A stretch of 64,000 nt of DNA from Lanius collurio (GCA_020086605.1 JACBWW010000017.1:15657257-15721256); one strand, 5' to 3'. Shown: positions 45,870-59,836, counted from the first letter of the stretch. Numbers and translations: made by a program. The notes: generated from the sequence alone by a model not told the origin.

Positions 45870-46790
45870 TTTTATTCACCTTTGTCCATCACCTGTATTT
45901 TTCTTTGGAAGCAAAATGGAGATCCAATGGGGAACATGACAGGGACCTCTGTTCCAGTTCCCACTCTTGTTGAGACACTGGCTGTAATTCTGTCTTAATC
46001 TTTTAGTCATAACCTCCCCATTCGGGACTCCAGTGGGACATGGATATTCCCTGATCCTGTCCATCTGGACCCCGCAGCAAAGGAAGGAGAAACTTTGGCC
46101 AGGGAGAGGGTAGGATTGTTCCTGATGATGCTGGCCCCTCCTTCTGCCTGCTTGTCTTGTCACATCTTTAGGCTTAGCACCACCACCCAGTGTCCATGAA
46201 CTTGCTGGACATGTTCAAGGACCAGAGGATCCTGTGGGTGTGCTCTCTATGATGCTGCCTTTTGCCTCCCTGTTTTCATTTTTTATTACTCCTTCTTTTT
46301 AGCATTTGTTATCTTCCACGTTGTCTCCTTTTCCTCATCTCATTAGAATCAAATTGTCTTTCAAGGAGGTGAAATGGGAGGGGAACAGAAGGAGTCGATG
46401 GCTGTTCCCAGAGCAGAAGGTTGGTGCAAGCAGCAGCCAGCAGCAGTGGGAGGCAGAACCCCAGCTGTGAGCCACCAGTGGTGCCCAGAGCTGCCAGACT
46501 GGGAGCTCCAGCTGGCCCAACCTCCCTTCTCACCCCACTCCTCTCCTGGATGGAGCAGAGGAAGGCCATGGTACATTTTCAGAGGCCGTACCACACCACG
46601 ACAATGCACTGCAGTGGGTTTGCCCTGCAGGTGACACATCACATACTTCCAGCAGCAACTCTTATCTTTGGGCAGGAAATCCTCTCCCCTCATGCAGGCA
46701 AACCCTGTCTCCCTCCTTGTTTTGGCTCCAGCACTCTCACCACCAGTGCAACTGCTACATACACCCAAGTTCCAGGGGAAATATCTAACC
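45870..46790. other. GC-rich block, possible unclassified repeat
   Basis: Clearly more GC-rich than the rest of the intron, with long open frames on both strands (46421-46918 plus, 46361-46768 minus) that show no domain, only L/P/G/S-rich composition. Read on the minus strand it has an AATAAAAG box near 45875 and long Trp/Gly/Ser-coding stretches like the untranslated GC-rich part of avian LTR elements, but I cannot place it in a family or define ends. Confidence 0.3.
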
Positions 46791-46998
46791 AGAAAAGAAT
46801 TAATGCTGTAAAGTCTTACAATCAGATGGGTTTACAACAGTTCCAATTGAACAGCTGGAGGTTTTTCATCATACTGATATTTTGTGATTTTCTTTTTGTG
46901 GACAGGAAAATTTCCTAAATAAAAGCTGCAGTTTATCTCTTGACATGTACAAACAGGGGAAAAAAAGTATTTTAAGTAGCTGCAAGGAACTCTTCTCA

Positions 46999-47193
<195 letters not shown>

Positions 47194-47592
47194 TCATTGC
47201 TTTTTATTTTTCACCGAAGCCTTGTTATTCTTAACTTGGAATTGCCAGTAGCTAACTGGAAAGAGTTCTGTGGACCACTAAAACACCTAAAGCAGTGGAT
47301 CTTTATAACAGAAAACTACAGAAAAGAAAATATATGAACAGACATTGTAACTCAATCACGAGAATAAAATTAATAAAAGATTTGTAGAGTTTCTGCTTAA
47401 AAAAAAAATGTTGCTTTAACCACTTTCTTAAAAGGAGCCATCAATATCTAAAGCCTTAGCAATATCTATATTTTACAGGATGCCTGCTGCTTGGGCTGCT
47501 GGCTATCTGTTGCTCTGCCAATTCAGCCTTCAGATTTAAGTGCTGTCCCTGACATCCTGCTGCCACCTGGGTTCTTGTCTGATAAAGGCTGG

Positions 47593-47622
47593 TCACTGGA
47601 AGGTAATTCACTGGAAGGTAAT
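47593..47622. repeat. 15-bp tandem duplication
   Basis: TCACTGGAAGGTAAT occurs twice in direct succession. Just downstream, TTCCCAAAACC is also nearly repeated (47643-47670). Confidence 0.85.
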
Positions 47623-47751
47623 TCCTCCATCAAACCCATATGGTTCCCAAAACCAGTTCCCAAAACCCTATACTGTCAGCTGGGAGATGGAATCATGCAT
47701 AAAGAAATATTCAACAGAAGCAATAACAAACACTACTTAAGCTACTTATTA

Positions 47752-47790
47752 CAAAATAAAATAAAATAAATTAATAAAATAATAAACAAA
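47752..47790. repeat. AAAAT-type simple repeat
   Basis: Repeats of AAAAT/AAT units (aaaataaaataaaataaatta). Confidence 0.8.
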
Positions 47791-48529
47791 ATTTTTTAAA
47801 TAATCTTTTTTTCTCCATTTTCCTACAGCTGACTATCCTCTATCAGCTGAATTCATAGCAGAGAATTTTAATTTGCGGAACAAACTCTTCTCCTCAACTA
47901 AACTCACCACAGAGCATCACTCAAATTCAAACTCATTTTGCCTTTCTGCCTGCGGCTGTTTCCTTTTTCCATCTATTCTATTCCTTTCCCAAAGCTCTTT
48001 GATTATTGTGGACACTCATAATTATCACCTCGTGTACTACCTGGTTAAATGCTGAATAAATTAGTAGTCATAGCAGAAAAGAGTGCTGAAATCCCAGCAA
48101 GATCTTTTCACTGTTTAAATATAATATCCTGTGAAAAACACATCTCTCCCATAATGGTCCAAATACCAAATATGAAATGAGCATGCAGTCCCTTATTCCT
48201 TATTTTGGAGGAGTTACTACAGTAAAGACTGGTGTGAAGATGGGTTGCTGGTGACTGTCCCTCAACCCTAACCTTTGATGACTCCACTTAAGAAGAAAAA
48301 TACTCCTTTATCTTTCTTTTCCCTACCATTATTTCTGTCCTGAGTTTTATTATTTTCGGATTATATCTGATTACTTCTTCTCTCAGTGAGAATTATGTTT
48401 ACATACACCAGAAATATTTAAAGAATTATTTATCATGAAATTAGCAGTTGAAGACTTACAGTAACTTTAAATTAGATTTGGTTTCTGTTTAAGTGGAAGA
48501 CAGAATTTTGACAGGATTTATTAGCACAT

Positions 48530-48740
48530 TTTTTGTTTGTTCTTAATTAGAATGCAAAATCCATTTGCATTGTGTTAATTGGACTGAGTAGGTTCTAATG
48601 ACCTTTTCTGTATATACATAAATATGGATGTACAGCTGAACATTTCTAATCAAAAATGGCATATGCAAAAGATAGCACATGAATTAACTCACACAAATGT
48701 TCTTTTACCATGTTCTACAGCTTTCAGTGCTGAAGTGTAT
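48530..48740. promoter_or_regulatory. Candidate POU/homeodomain regulatory cluster
   Basis: Contains TTAATTAG, then AATGCAAA (48551-48558) and its exact inverse TTTGCATT (48564-48571), then GTTAATTGG and, 90 bases on, ATATGCAAAA. ATTTGCAT is the octamer bound by POU factors. The density of homeodomain and POU cores suggests an enhancer in the 4.8 kb intron. No conservation data were available. Confidence 0.35.
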
Positions 48741-51700
48741 GCTCTGAGTGCACTCCATTTAAATTATGTCCTTGCTCTACCAAACATATTTTGAAGAACT
48801 CTGTTAAAACTACCAATTTTCTGACCAAGTTTTCCCTCTTTCCTTTATATGCCATCCTCCATTTTACCTACTAACTCTGAGTACATGATAACCCTTAAAC
48901 TACCTCAAATGAAAACTGTGCCCCTTACCTGACTTCTGAATTGCTACAATATAAACATCAGTATAAAGATGTTTGCAACAAAAACTTGATCTCATTCCCA
49001 CTCAACTCAGATACAGATCTCCCACTGACCTAAGTCAAAATGCGATACCTTAAATTCTGACAATGTAAAAATTTAAAACATTTAAAAATGTTAAATATAG
49101 CCATTTTTTTAGCATAATACTGTAATAAAGAACCAACATGATTTAAGTAATATTTTAAAACACAATATTCTAACAGTCACTAAAATGATGCTTTTATTTT
49201 GATGCTAGAAAGCATACCTTGTTTTTTAGAAAGAATACCAGAGTTTTCAATTCACTAAAATAAAAATGTTTTCTCCATGCATAAATGATAGAATGGACGG
49301 AAGAAAAGGGACTTGAGTTCCCAAGTATGAGGTATCCTGTATTCTAGTTCAATGTTTGAGTAATCAACTCCTAGATATCTAAACACAGAGAATATCAAAG
49401 CTACCTCTAAAATTTCATTTATGGTTAAGAAGATGGTGGCAATGTATTGAAAAAACACCCTCACTACTAGTGATATAAATCCTGCAGTGTTAGACATTGT
49501 AATTGTGCCATTAATATATGTTTGCTACTTTCCACAAACAATCATGATGCTGTTTATAAAATCAAACCATCTCATGGTTCCTCTCCAGGATCCTCTCCAG
49601 TTTTTATGGCTTTTCTTGTAGAAGCAAAACCAACTGACAGCTTCTGGGAACTCTTAGGATTATTTACTTCCAAATGAAGGAAAACACACAAATTGAGTGT
49701 AAGATTTTTAGCATTCAAAGAATCCCTGACATGGTAAATGAATTCCTTAATATTTAGCTGGTTATAATTTAACTCCTGGTTCTATTGTCAAATTTGAGAA
49801 CAGTGTTTAGAAATTATTATCATGAAAATCATTGGGCCACAGAAAGATGTGCAAAATGGCCTTATAAAAAAAGTAACAGCAAAGTTTATCTCTATGGGAG
49901 CGAAGGTTGTTGCTGAGGTATGTATGATCTCAAAAATTATGACTCTACAGTTGTACAGATATAGAGATCACATCTCTGTTAAATAAATTTGTTGTGTAGT
50001 ACATATGGATGTTGTTTACTTGGACACAAACATACAAAAAAGTCAACTGCAGATGCATAAATAAGGGATAAAACCTTACAGAATGACTCTCTGGTACTCT
50101 TTCATCCTTTGAGGAGACATAAAACAAATCTGAAAAAGGGGTCTTTAAAACTGTATGTAGATATGGCTGCAGCCACTCAAGTTATCAGTGCAAGATGTTT
50201 GGATAAGCACGAAAAGAGATGGATATCAGTGTGTTAAACAGGGAACAGAGCCTTCTCTGCTGGAGCTGGCAGAAAGGCAGAGAGGGCACCTGACATTCAG
50301 AAGAAAGGTCTTAAACCACTTGCTTTGGGGAGAAACAGCTGAAGCCCTCAAGGTTCCATCTAGCATGCTGAATGGTCCTCTACACCAATCCCAAACCAGA
50401 CCAAAAATATTGCCTTATTCTAGCCTCTAGTTTAATAACTTCAACTAAGTGTCCCCCTTGGAATGGACATTTTAGCTGCATAATGTCAGAGATCCAATTG
50501 GAAACAAAAGTGCTTACAACAAAGACATGGAAGGGTGTCATCTTTACTAATCATTAAACATGGGTTAAAATTTCTCAAAGAAATTTAACTAATGTTTAGG
50601 TCCCAGGCTTTGGAAATTAATTTTAAAAGGAAAAAAGATGTTATACATTTTATAAGTATTTTTAATTTATTTATTACCTTTTCTTTTGGCATATTTCCAT
50701 TCTTTCCCTCAACATAGAGCACCAGGATCCCACACAAAGTAGACAAGGCAGTCAATAGAGGTTCTCACTTTTAGGTACCCTCGAGGTTCTTTTATTCTCA
50801 TTAGAATCAAACTGTCTTAAGAAAAGAGCTGATACACTGTTTTATAAAGTCTGCCCCAAAGATATATAACTGTCTGAACCCTCTGCATTTGCATTAACCC
50901 TGACTGCCTACAGTCTTTTAACTATGAAAGATATATTTTTTGCATTGGACTCTCTGTCAGTTAGATGTGCTGGATTTATTACCTCACTCTGCTTTCTGTA
51001 TTCTAACTTAAATACCACAGTATTTCTTTCTGCTGCCTCTTGTATTCCTCTGAGCAGTCACCTGGCTTGTGCCAGGAAGGTAACAGATAAACAAAGGAAA
51101 AGATGAATTAAACTTGGGCTTTCTCTTAGCTTTAAAACTTTTTGTTGTTGGAGCTAAGTTGGTGAATGGAAGAAACAAGAATCTCATGAGCCACAGTTCC
51201 AAGCCATAATTTTCTGTATTTGTGCTAATATTGGCTCTTCTATGTAAGCAGCTTCTAGCCACAGATGAGAACTGAGAATACAATCTTTAAATCATAGAGT
51301 ATTTGATTCCATTCCTAACTGTGTAAGCCCATTATTTTCACACCCGTTTTTCCAGCAGCATGATTACAATAAGTTAAACATGATTTTTATTCACGCTCCG
51401 AATTATTTATATGCTGATAACCTAAAATTGTGATCACATAATTTCTGTTACTATATGACATTCTCATGAGCTTTGTCAGTTGTCCCAAAAGGAAATATAA
51501 GTGTGACACCTCATATAAAATAGAAGTGCAAACACACCGCATACATTCCATAGGAATCCTCCACTTCATCCTAAACCCAGCTCTATTACTTATTAAACTC
51601 AATAGTAAAATTCCCTCTGATTTCAGCAACGCAAGTGGCTTATTGTTTGATAGTCTGTAATCTTTATGAACAGAGGAAAATTTTAAATGTATCTGTAGAG

Positions 51701-51879
51701 GCATCTCTGAAGGACTGTTACAGAAGGTTCAAAAAGGCAACGTAGAATCATTTGATAACAACAGTGTAAAGACTTACACAGCTTAACTGGAATTCAAAGA
51801 TAAAGCTCTGTGAACAGTAGTCATGGTACTTAGTAATAGTGCTGTGTGGGTCACTGGGGAAAAATATACAAAGTCTTTA

Positions 51880-52107
<228 letters not shown>

Positions 52108-55100
52108 TCAGATTTATATAAAACTCACTCTTGAAATACTGAGTCCTATTGCTTCTCAAAGAATCTGAGCAATGAAGGAAAAAAGTACAAACTGTAAATA
52201 TGCCACAGAGGCAGCTCTGCTCCCAACCAGTAGCAGTTGACAAGGCAGTTACCTCATGTAATCATATTATGATTATAATGTTCACTATCACAAATCCCAG
52301 TCACACGTAATAACCACATCAGTGAAATCTATGGCAAAATATTTGATGGCTTTTGAGGCAAGATGAACAGCTCCTGTAACAGTGGCCACACCCTAACAAA
52401 GCCTTGGGACCCATTCACAGATAACACCTTAAAAATTTGTATTTTTTAACATTTCTGAACATAATTCACTAGACTATCCTATATAAGAACAACTAAAACA
52501 TTCCTAATAGATGTAGGCTTACAATGCTATTTTATTTTAAATCTCCAAATGTTCAGTTTACTATAGATTTGCTCCTCCAAGACAGACACATATACACATA
52601 TTTGTGGAAGAAATCTTCCTAATTCTTGTGGTTTTTAAAGATGCAGTAGTTGCCGTCATGCCCCCATAATAGCAAATTTCTGTTAAGGTCTGTACTTTCC
52701 TATATAAGACAAAGAAAAGAAAAAAAGTGTGTGGTCTGAGGCAAAAAATGAGACATGTCTCAGATTTCCAGTCTTCCTTTACTCAAACTGAGTTGTTGCA
52801 ACCATAAAATATTTAAATCAACAGCATTGCCAGCTTTCTGCTTCATTGCTACATGTAACACTATTACTTGTAATACTGCTACTTGAAAGTAGGACCCTCT
52901 AGTATTTCTTAGTTCCTTTCTTGCTTCCTCCCTTTCTGAGACAAAGCAAAAAAACTCAAAGCCTCAATGACAGAACTTGAAAATTAAAATAAACACAGTA
53001 CCATAGAAAACGGAAGAGGCAGACTCAGAATTTAGAATTACCCTGGTGATGGAGAAGCTCCTCTCCTGCTGTACCTCCTGTATCCAGCCAGCCACATGGG
53101 AGTACCCTCACACCAGGCCATGCTGCTGTGCAGACCTGACACCCCCTCCTCACAGCCTCACATCATACACAAACAATTCCCACTGACATGATCCTGAGCT
53201 GGAGACATACTTGGCAAGGATTTATATTCTAGATGATATCATTCACATCCTAGATTAAACATATTGACCATAAATCCTGTTTCAGCTGGATTTGACCCTA
53301 CATTAACACCATTACTGATGCATTTTACTAAAGCAGTTGCAGATATAATCAGGTTCTTTTCTCCTTGACAATTTCTGTGTCTTGTGCTGAACTTTGTATG
53401 CCAGGATGTACTTTATATGTACAGTAAATCTCAGTAGCAATTCTGAAGAAGCAATTTCTAATGGCTCCACCAGCCCTAGGTTAGTCACAGAAGTAAACAT
53501 AATTAGAACTATACTGTCAAGAAGATGACAAAAGCCACTGACCTTAACAAATTCTTTCCTCCTTTAATGGTCAACACAAACAGTTATTACTGCCATGTAT
53601 ACAATGGAGGTACTCTAAATTAAAAAGTTTTAAAAACAAATACATATATTCCCAGTCCAATTTATTATTCTGACTGGGAATTTCCTTAGTGAATAATGGT
53701 CACATTTAAGGCATACAAAGACTCAAGGAAAGAGCTCCAGAGAGAAATAACAAATAATTACCAAAACAATTTGTTTCAGATAAACATGCAATATTTAAAC
53801 CAGAGTCAAAACTGTGCAAAGTTTTTTTTGCATTTCAATTTTTTTTATAGCTAAGAAAGCTACTCCAGTTAATTTCTAGTACCCAAGCCCCCACCTCCAC
53901 AACTAGAAGGCTCTAGCACTGAGCCTTAGTTGGTAGCTCTGTAAGAATGTTTTAAATGGTATCTTGACCAATGCTCAAAGCAGATTTATCATGTAGCTTG
54001 TAAATCAAACACTTAAATTATAGCCTGCAGCTCAAGATTTTGGCACTGTGTGAAGAATTACTTATGTCTACCAAGTTTTGTGTATAAAAAGTCTTGTATA
54101 GTACTTATTTCTAGTTAAATAATCTTAGATACTTCCAGAAGGAAGCAAATTTGCTTCTACTTGAATGATAAAAGGAAGACAGAATTGTTCTTCATAGCCT
54201 TCATGCACAATTTCATTAATAATAAATGCAGAATTTTATTAATTACTAATATTTATAGTATTCCATGAATATACTATTAATTATTTTTCTCTCACATCCT
54301 ACTTTTTCTTAATCTCATCTGTAAATTTACAATTGGAAACAAAAAGGCACATGCAGCTAACTAGCATAGTTGATGTGAGCATTTTGGGAGCACCCAGTAA
54401 AGTTAAGATCCAAGCTTCTGCTCCAAGTCACTGCCTTCATAGTTTCTAATTTGCACTACCACGGAAATGAAATTCTCGGAGTCTTTCACAAATACAATTT
54501 TATTGGTGTCATTAGATATGTACGAGTTTTCATTCTGTCAGACCTGTTTATATGTTTTGGTTGGTTGTACTTGCTTCATAATACATTCCATTCCCTACAG
54601 CTAGGTACTACACAAGAAGATGGAAGAATGCTTAAGAATTTATACTGAATTTGCATGTAAACTATTCAATTAAGAAAATAGTTTTAATAGTTATATGAGA
54701 TGGAATAAGAATTCTGCTGATAATTAGTATTATATATAAATACAGTTAGGACAAGAAACAAACTTTTCAGTGTCTATTAATGACATAGAAGCATGTTACT
54801 GAAAGGAAGAACATGCAGAAAAAGCAGAGAACATACACTTTACTGCTTCAAGAAAGCTTTTCTTTTTTCTTTGTTTTTCAGGTATTTTGGGGATACAAGC
54901 ATTATCTCCCACTGGTTCTCTAGATGTGCAGTTCTGTTCAAATACTGTTTTTACTGTACTTCATGTATATGAAATACACAGCACCTTTTTTCTACCAAAC
55001 AGTACAGCATTAAAGCAAAGGATTTTTCCAGATATTCTTTGCACCAACTATGAGGATTACTGTTGGCAACCTTTGTGACTATAAAGGGAGTATTTATTAG

Positions 55101-55991
55101 AACATCTCTCATAACACTTTTCTTTTGCAGAAACAAGTTATTTTTAACCTCAGGAAACACTTGATTCTGAGTTGCCATCTTATTGTAGATTGTAGAGATT
55201 AATTTCTTAAGTTTTCATAAGGGATATTGTCTGATGACATTTGGAATATATTCCCATACTTCCCAACTACAAATGAATTTTCTCAGGAAAGCTGAATACA
55301 GGCACTACTCAAAAAGGCTCAGCACAACTGAAGATTAAGCCTTCTTTAAATACTTGTTCAGTATTTGTCAAATGCAAAGACTTAACACCCGTTCCATACA
55401 TTACATATATGGATAATCTCAAATACAGTCAAACATCACCTACTCATTTCATCAGGAACTGCTGTCCCTTAACAGATTAAGGCTCCCAATGTGCGATGTA
55501 ATCTTTCACAATCAAGATAACACAAAGTAACTATATGTGATATTTAAAAGTAACAACTACCTTATTGCCTCTGACATTAGTTCAAATTATTAACTGAGAT
55601 TCTGGCCAAAGGTGCACATAAAAATAGTAGTGAAACAAACAAGAAACAATAAAGTTTCCTCTCAGTGAAGTAAGACACCATGATTCTATGACAATAAAAT
55701 CATATAGGTAAACATGGGACTTTTTAGATTTAATTCTTTTCCTGTCACATTTTTTCTTTAACAGAAATTGAAAGTAATATAAATCTCTAGGAGACAGATG
55801 ATATTATCAAACAAGATTTAGGAGTAAGAGTTGCTGGTGAATTCCACTGGATGAATATTTTGTTTTTAAATACTGGATTCAATTCAATCCAAACCACAGA
55901 CATTACTGAACAAGAAGTTCTGCCATCTCTCGAGCTCTCTCTCTGTAAGGCTGTAATTAAAGAAAACTAACAACTTCAGCCAGAGAAAAAG

Positions 55992-56391
55992 NNNNNNNNN
56001 NNNNNNNNNNNNNNNNNNNNNNNNNNNNNNNNNNNNNNNNNNNNNNNNNNNNNNNNNNNNNNNNNNNNNNNNNNNNNNNNNNNNNNNNNNNNNNNNNNNN
56101 NNNNNNNNNNNNNNNNNNNNNNNNNNNNNNNNNNNNNNNNNNNNNNNNNNNNNNNNNNNNNNNNNNNNNNNNNNNNNNNNNNNNNNNNNNNNNNNNNNNN
56201 NNNNNNNNNNNNNNNNNNNNNNNNNNNNNNNNNNNNNNNNNNNNNNNNNNNNNNNNNNNNNNNNNNNNNNNNNNNNNNNNNNNNNNNNNNNNNNNNNNNN
56301 NNNNNNNNNNNNNNNNNNNNNNNNNNNNNNNNNNNNNNNNNNNNNNNNNNNNNNNNNNNNNNNNNNNNNNNNNNNNNNNNNNNNNNNNNNN
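55992..56391. other. Assembly gap (400 N)
   Basis: Exactly 400 undetermined bases. The right edge is a pure GAGGA pentanucleotide repeat, so the gap probably reflects failure to assemble a longer copy of that repeat. Reading frames drawn across it are artefacts. Confidence 0.98.
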
Positions 56392-56427
56392 GAGGAGAGG
56401 AGAGGAGAGGAGAGGAGAGGAGAGGAG
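56392..56427. repeat. GAGGA pentanucleotide microsatellite at gap edge
   Basis: About seven perfect GAGGA units (CTCCT on the other strand), cut off by the gap on the left and ending at GTTACC. Purine-only strand with GG pairs, able in principle to form triplex or quadruplex structures. Confidence 0.95.
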
Positions 56428-58122
56428 TTACCATGAAGTACATCCAGATGCAATAGAAGACAACAAGACTGCATTTAATTTGATAAAGCTTGTCCCTTTA
56501 AATATGCTACTTATTGCATTTCCAACTTCAATTGGCATGACAACAAAATGAAAAAATTCTGAAGCCCTCCAAAATATAGAGGCAGACTTTATAGATGCCT
56601 AGTTTTATCACTGTGAAAGGAAGTTCTGGTATCTGATTTTTACCAAAATATATTGTCAAATTGCTCTTATATTGGCAAACTCACAGACTAGGTCTATTTC
56701 TAAATTAACTGAAATTGCTGCTAGTATTTGCCCCCAAAATATAGTTCTGAGAAAATTTATCACCAATTAGTAATTTCAGAAAGTTGTCTTTACTTCTGAG
56801 TATAAACATTTCTAGCTTAATAGCCTATGAAATTAATCAGAGAATTCTGGTTTTTAAACGGTGCATTTGTAGACTATAATGGAAACACTTAAAGGGGAAA
56901 ACATGAGACTTTGTATCTTAAAACAAAGTACTTTTCAGCAAAAAAAAGAAAGCAAAGATACCAGTACTTTGGGTATTTAGAGAAACGAAATTAGCTAGCA
57001 GTTAAAATTATTTCCCTAAGGAATAAAGCAGTTCTGGCAATCCATTTTGTAGAACCAAAACATACTTTCTATTTTAATAAGACAGCACCAAGATGCCTCT
57101 GCACACGTACAGCAAAAACAGCTTCCTCAAAACTATTTATACTTTTACAGAATCACATGTAATGCTGGCTACTCTCTTATGGTATCTCTGCCTATCATGT
57201 CAGTAAAATACAGCCAAAATTGACTTCTGAATTGTTTCAGACTTTTGCTAGAAAATTACTTTTAGATTTCTGAACATTATTAGTCCCCACCAGCTAAAAA
57301 CAGCCCAAGGGGGAGAACAGAGGTGACAGCTTGGGTAGGACTTGAGCTAGCTCTGCATTGCAGGTGATGGAAAACCTCTTCTCAACAGCACGTTTTGGGC
57401 ACTGAGAAGGGGCAAGAGAGATGCACAGTCACACTCCACATTACCTGGGCAGCAGAAGCATGTGTGTATGGTGCTGCAACTGATTTTCCTCATTTATTCA
57501 CATTTTCTTTAGGCAGACACTGACTGAGACAGGGGCAGGTGGCAAGGACACATGGAATATCCCTAGCACACCAGCCATTAGCACAGGAGATGAGACAGTA
57601 CAATAAATAATCACCTATCCTCAGATGAGGTCCTAGTGGGAAGATTAAGGCCAGGGAAAATGGGGATAGAGATACTTTGCATGCTGCTGCCATATAACTC
57701 ATTTTAACAGAATACTGTAACTACAATCATAGCAAGCAATGCTATGAATTACAGGTTTATGGGATCTGATGGCCAAAGAACCCTAAGGAATACTTAACTT
57801 GAACTGGCCTCTCGAAATGTGAAAGCTCAAATTTCAGTAGATAAACTACATGTGGATTTCAACATCAAAGTCTTACAGAGGATACATATAGAGGCTGCTG
57901 CTTAGGAAGCTCTATTGCTCTATCTAAGGTGCCCAAAATTACCCATTTCATAAGTGCTTTGCATCAAGGATGAACTCTCTGCTGTTCAATTTCTTAACAA
58001 AAGTCTTTGTTCTGTACGAATCTACTGAGGAAACATGCAATTTAAAGAGCTGCTTTCGCAGTCATTTGCTGCTTTCACAGTGACAAATCTGCAATCTGTT
58101 GTTTTGTTGTTTTGGGGTGTGC

Positions 58123-58141
58123 TTTTTTTTTTTTTTTTTTT
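58123..58141. repeat. Poly-T run
   Basis: Nineteen T following TTTGGGGTGTGC. Simple sequence; no retroposon body recognised. Confidence 0.8.
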
Positions 58142-58469
58142 AATATCTGATATGGGAGAAACTAAGGGAATATACATATGGGCATAGCATACATACTCCA
58201 CATCAATCATAAGCAGAACCTGAAGACAGCTTGTGAATATCACTGTTGATTACACAAACACTAGAAAAACCCATTTTGAACAGCTAATATAATAACTAGT
58301 GAATGAAAGGAACCCAATCTAACTGAAGAGGAAATTGTGTGTCTGATTGCTTTATTATTAAAAACGTCATCTCACACTGCATTATCCAAGAAGAGGCTAC
58401 ATGAGTGCTCTGCAGAATCCTGAAAACCTATTGTGTGTGTGCAGTAGTCCTCACACTCAGGTTTTCATT

Positions 58470-59150
58470 AGGGCCAGTGTGGAAGTCACTTTGCCCAGAA
58501 TTTCACAAATTTACATCTAGAGGTTGTTATGGTAAACACTAAATAATGTCATCAGCCAGGATGAAACAAATGATTTATCTCATATCTCTCTCCCCTATGC
58601 AGGCACATGCTTTACACAGCTCTATAACAACTTAAGCTCCCAGGTTTTAAACTGCACTTTTCTGAGCTCCTGACAGCGCCTATAATGGAGAGTCACACAT
58701 GCTGACAGACATTCTGCAAGAGAAGGATGCCATAAAACTGTTATTAATCCAAAAAGCCATTTAGTCTTTCTGGCTTTGTGAAAAGTCAGTGTGGAGTCAC
58801 TGCCTTTTCCATGATATTCAGCTGCTTTTGAAAGGAAGCTTCCCTCTTGGGGACTGCTATAAAACTGTCAGCCTATTTAGGGGTCATTACAGCAGGCTTA
58901 TAAAGCCCTTTGGACTGTCTTGTCATATGAGACAAGCTTCAAGAGAGCAAAAATCTCTGCAATGCCTTACTTAAGAAAGTAAAAAGTCAAATCACCAGTC
59001 ACTCAAAACTCAATTAGAATAGGGAAATATTTATTATGCAGTTTTGTTCCCGATTTGCTGGAGCAGAAGTCTGAGAAACGACATTCTGAAAATAAGCCGT
59101 TATTAACTGCTCCACAGCATCCTCTAGACTAAAAGAAAATAAAAAGAACC
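58470..59150. promoter_or_regulatory. Candidate conserved intronic element
   Basis: Mixed-composition sequence without recognised repeats, containing TATAAAACTG and TATTTAGG boxes (58858-58880), an imperfect X-box-like GTTGTTATGGTAAAC near 58524, and ATTAATCC. At its right end a minus-strand acceptor-like tract leads into an open frame (see the separate entry). It reads like slowly evolving vertebrate non-coding DNA, but this is an impression, not a measured conservation. Confidence 0.3.
59014..59128 (-). other. Possible cryptic terminal exon
   Basis: On the minus strand a T-rich tract ends in cttttag at 59129, followed by an open frame reading SLEDAVEQLITAYFQ, NVVSQTSAPANREQN, then CIINISLF and a stop. 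An AATAAA signal overlaps the frame at 59035-59030. An acceptor, a short open frame and a poly-A signal together could make an alternative last exon giving a truncated PLXDC2 transcript. I do not recognise the peptide, and chance or a conserved non-coding element is equally possible. Confidence 0.2.
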
Positions 59151-59836
59151 ATATCAATACAATGACTAAAAAAAAAAAGTCTAGCAGAAATTTTATTTTG
59201 GTGTAATTATGACACAAGTTTTAGAGTTTATATTCTCATTTTTAGATATGTATAAATGACCAAAGGGTTCATGAAACTGAAACTACAAAAATGACTTTTT
59301 GTAAACATAAAAAACCATCTTCCAGGTCTAGACTACAGAGCATTAGTGGTTATGACACCGAATCTGTTACCAGCTCCATTCTTGGGGGCTTATGACTCCA
59401 GATAATATCATAAATAACTACATTTCTGTCAATCTAGCTTTTAAAGATTTAGTATTTTAGTCTTTTAAATATCCACTTCCTGTGTGGAATATAACAAACA
59501 GTGTGTTTCTGAGCATATGTACTTTGACCTACTTATAGCCTCACTTGGGGAATTTTTTCCTCCTCCTAAGTATATAATGAGTTCAGTTTAATTTTATACA
59601 CCCTCTTCTTGTTTTCCCATCCAGGTATTAGAGCAACTCTAAACTCTCTATAGCCTATGTATTTCTCCACTATATATTCAAATGGCAGGAGATGTAAGTC
59701 ATCCTTTCTTGGGGTTTTTAGCTGTCCACTGCTTAATTTGTGGCGAGCTTGCCTCTTTATGGCTTGGAATATCCTTGGACCATTCACAAACAGCCTAGAT
59801 ATCCCTCGACTGTGCAGCTCCACTTAAGCCAGTGTT

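Noticed and set aside
46361..46918. Long overlapping frames of 165 and 135 codons on opposite strands
   Set aside because: Both follow from high GC content; composition is biased and no motif or splice context supports a gene.
54861..55078. Plus-strand pyrimidine tract ending in cag followed by an open frame
   Set aside because: It is antisense to PLXDC2, the peptide is not recognised, and no donor or companion exon is visible; such tracts are common in AT-rich introns.
55679..55694. CR1-like end atgattctatga
   Set aside because: The 12-base match has no CR1 body on either side.
55884..56474. Minus-strand reading frames of 196 and 155 codons
   Set aside because: They cross the 400-N gap; their real part is only the CTCCT repeat and random flanks.
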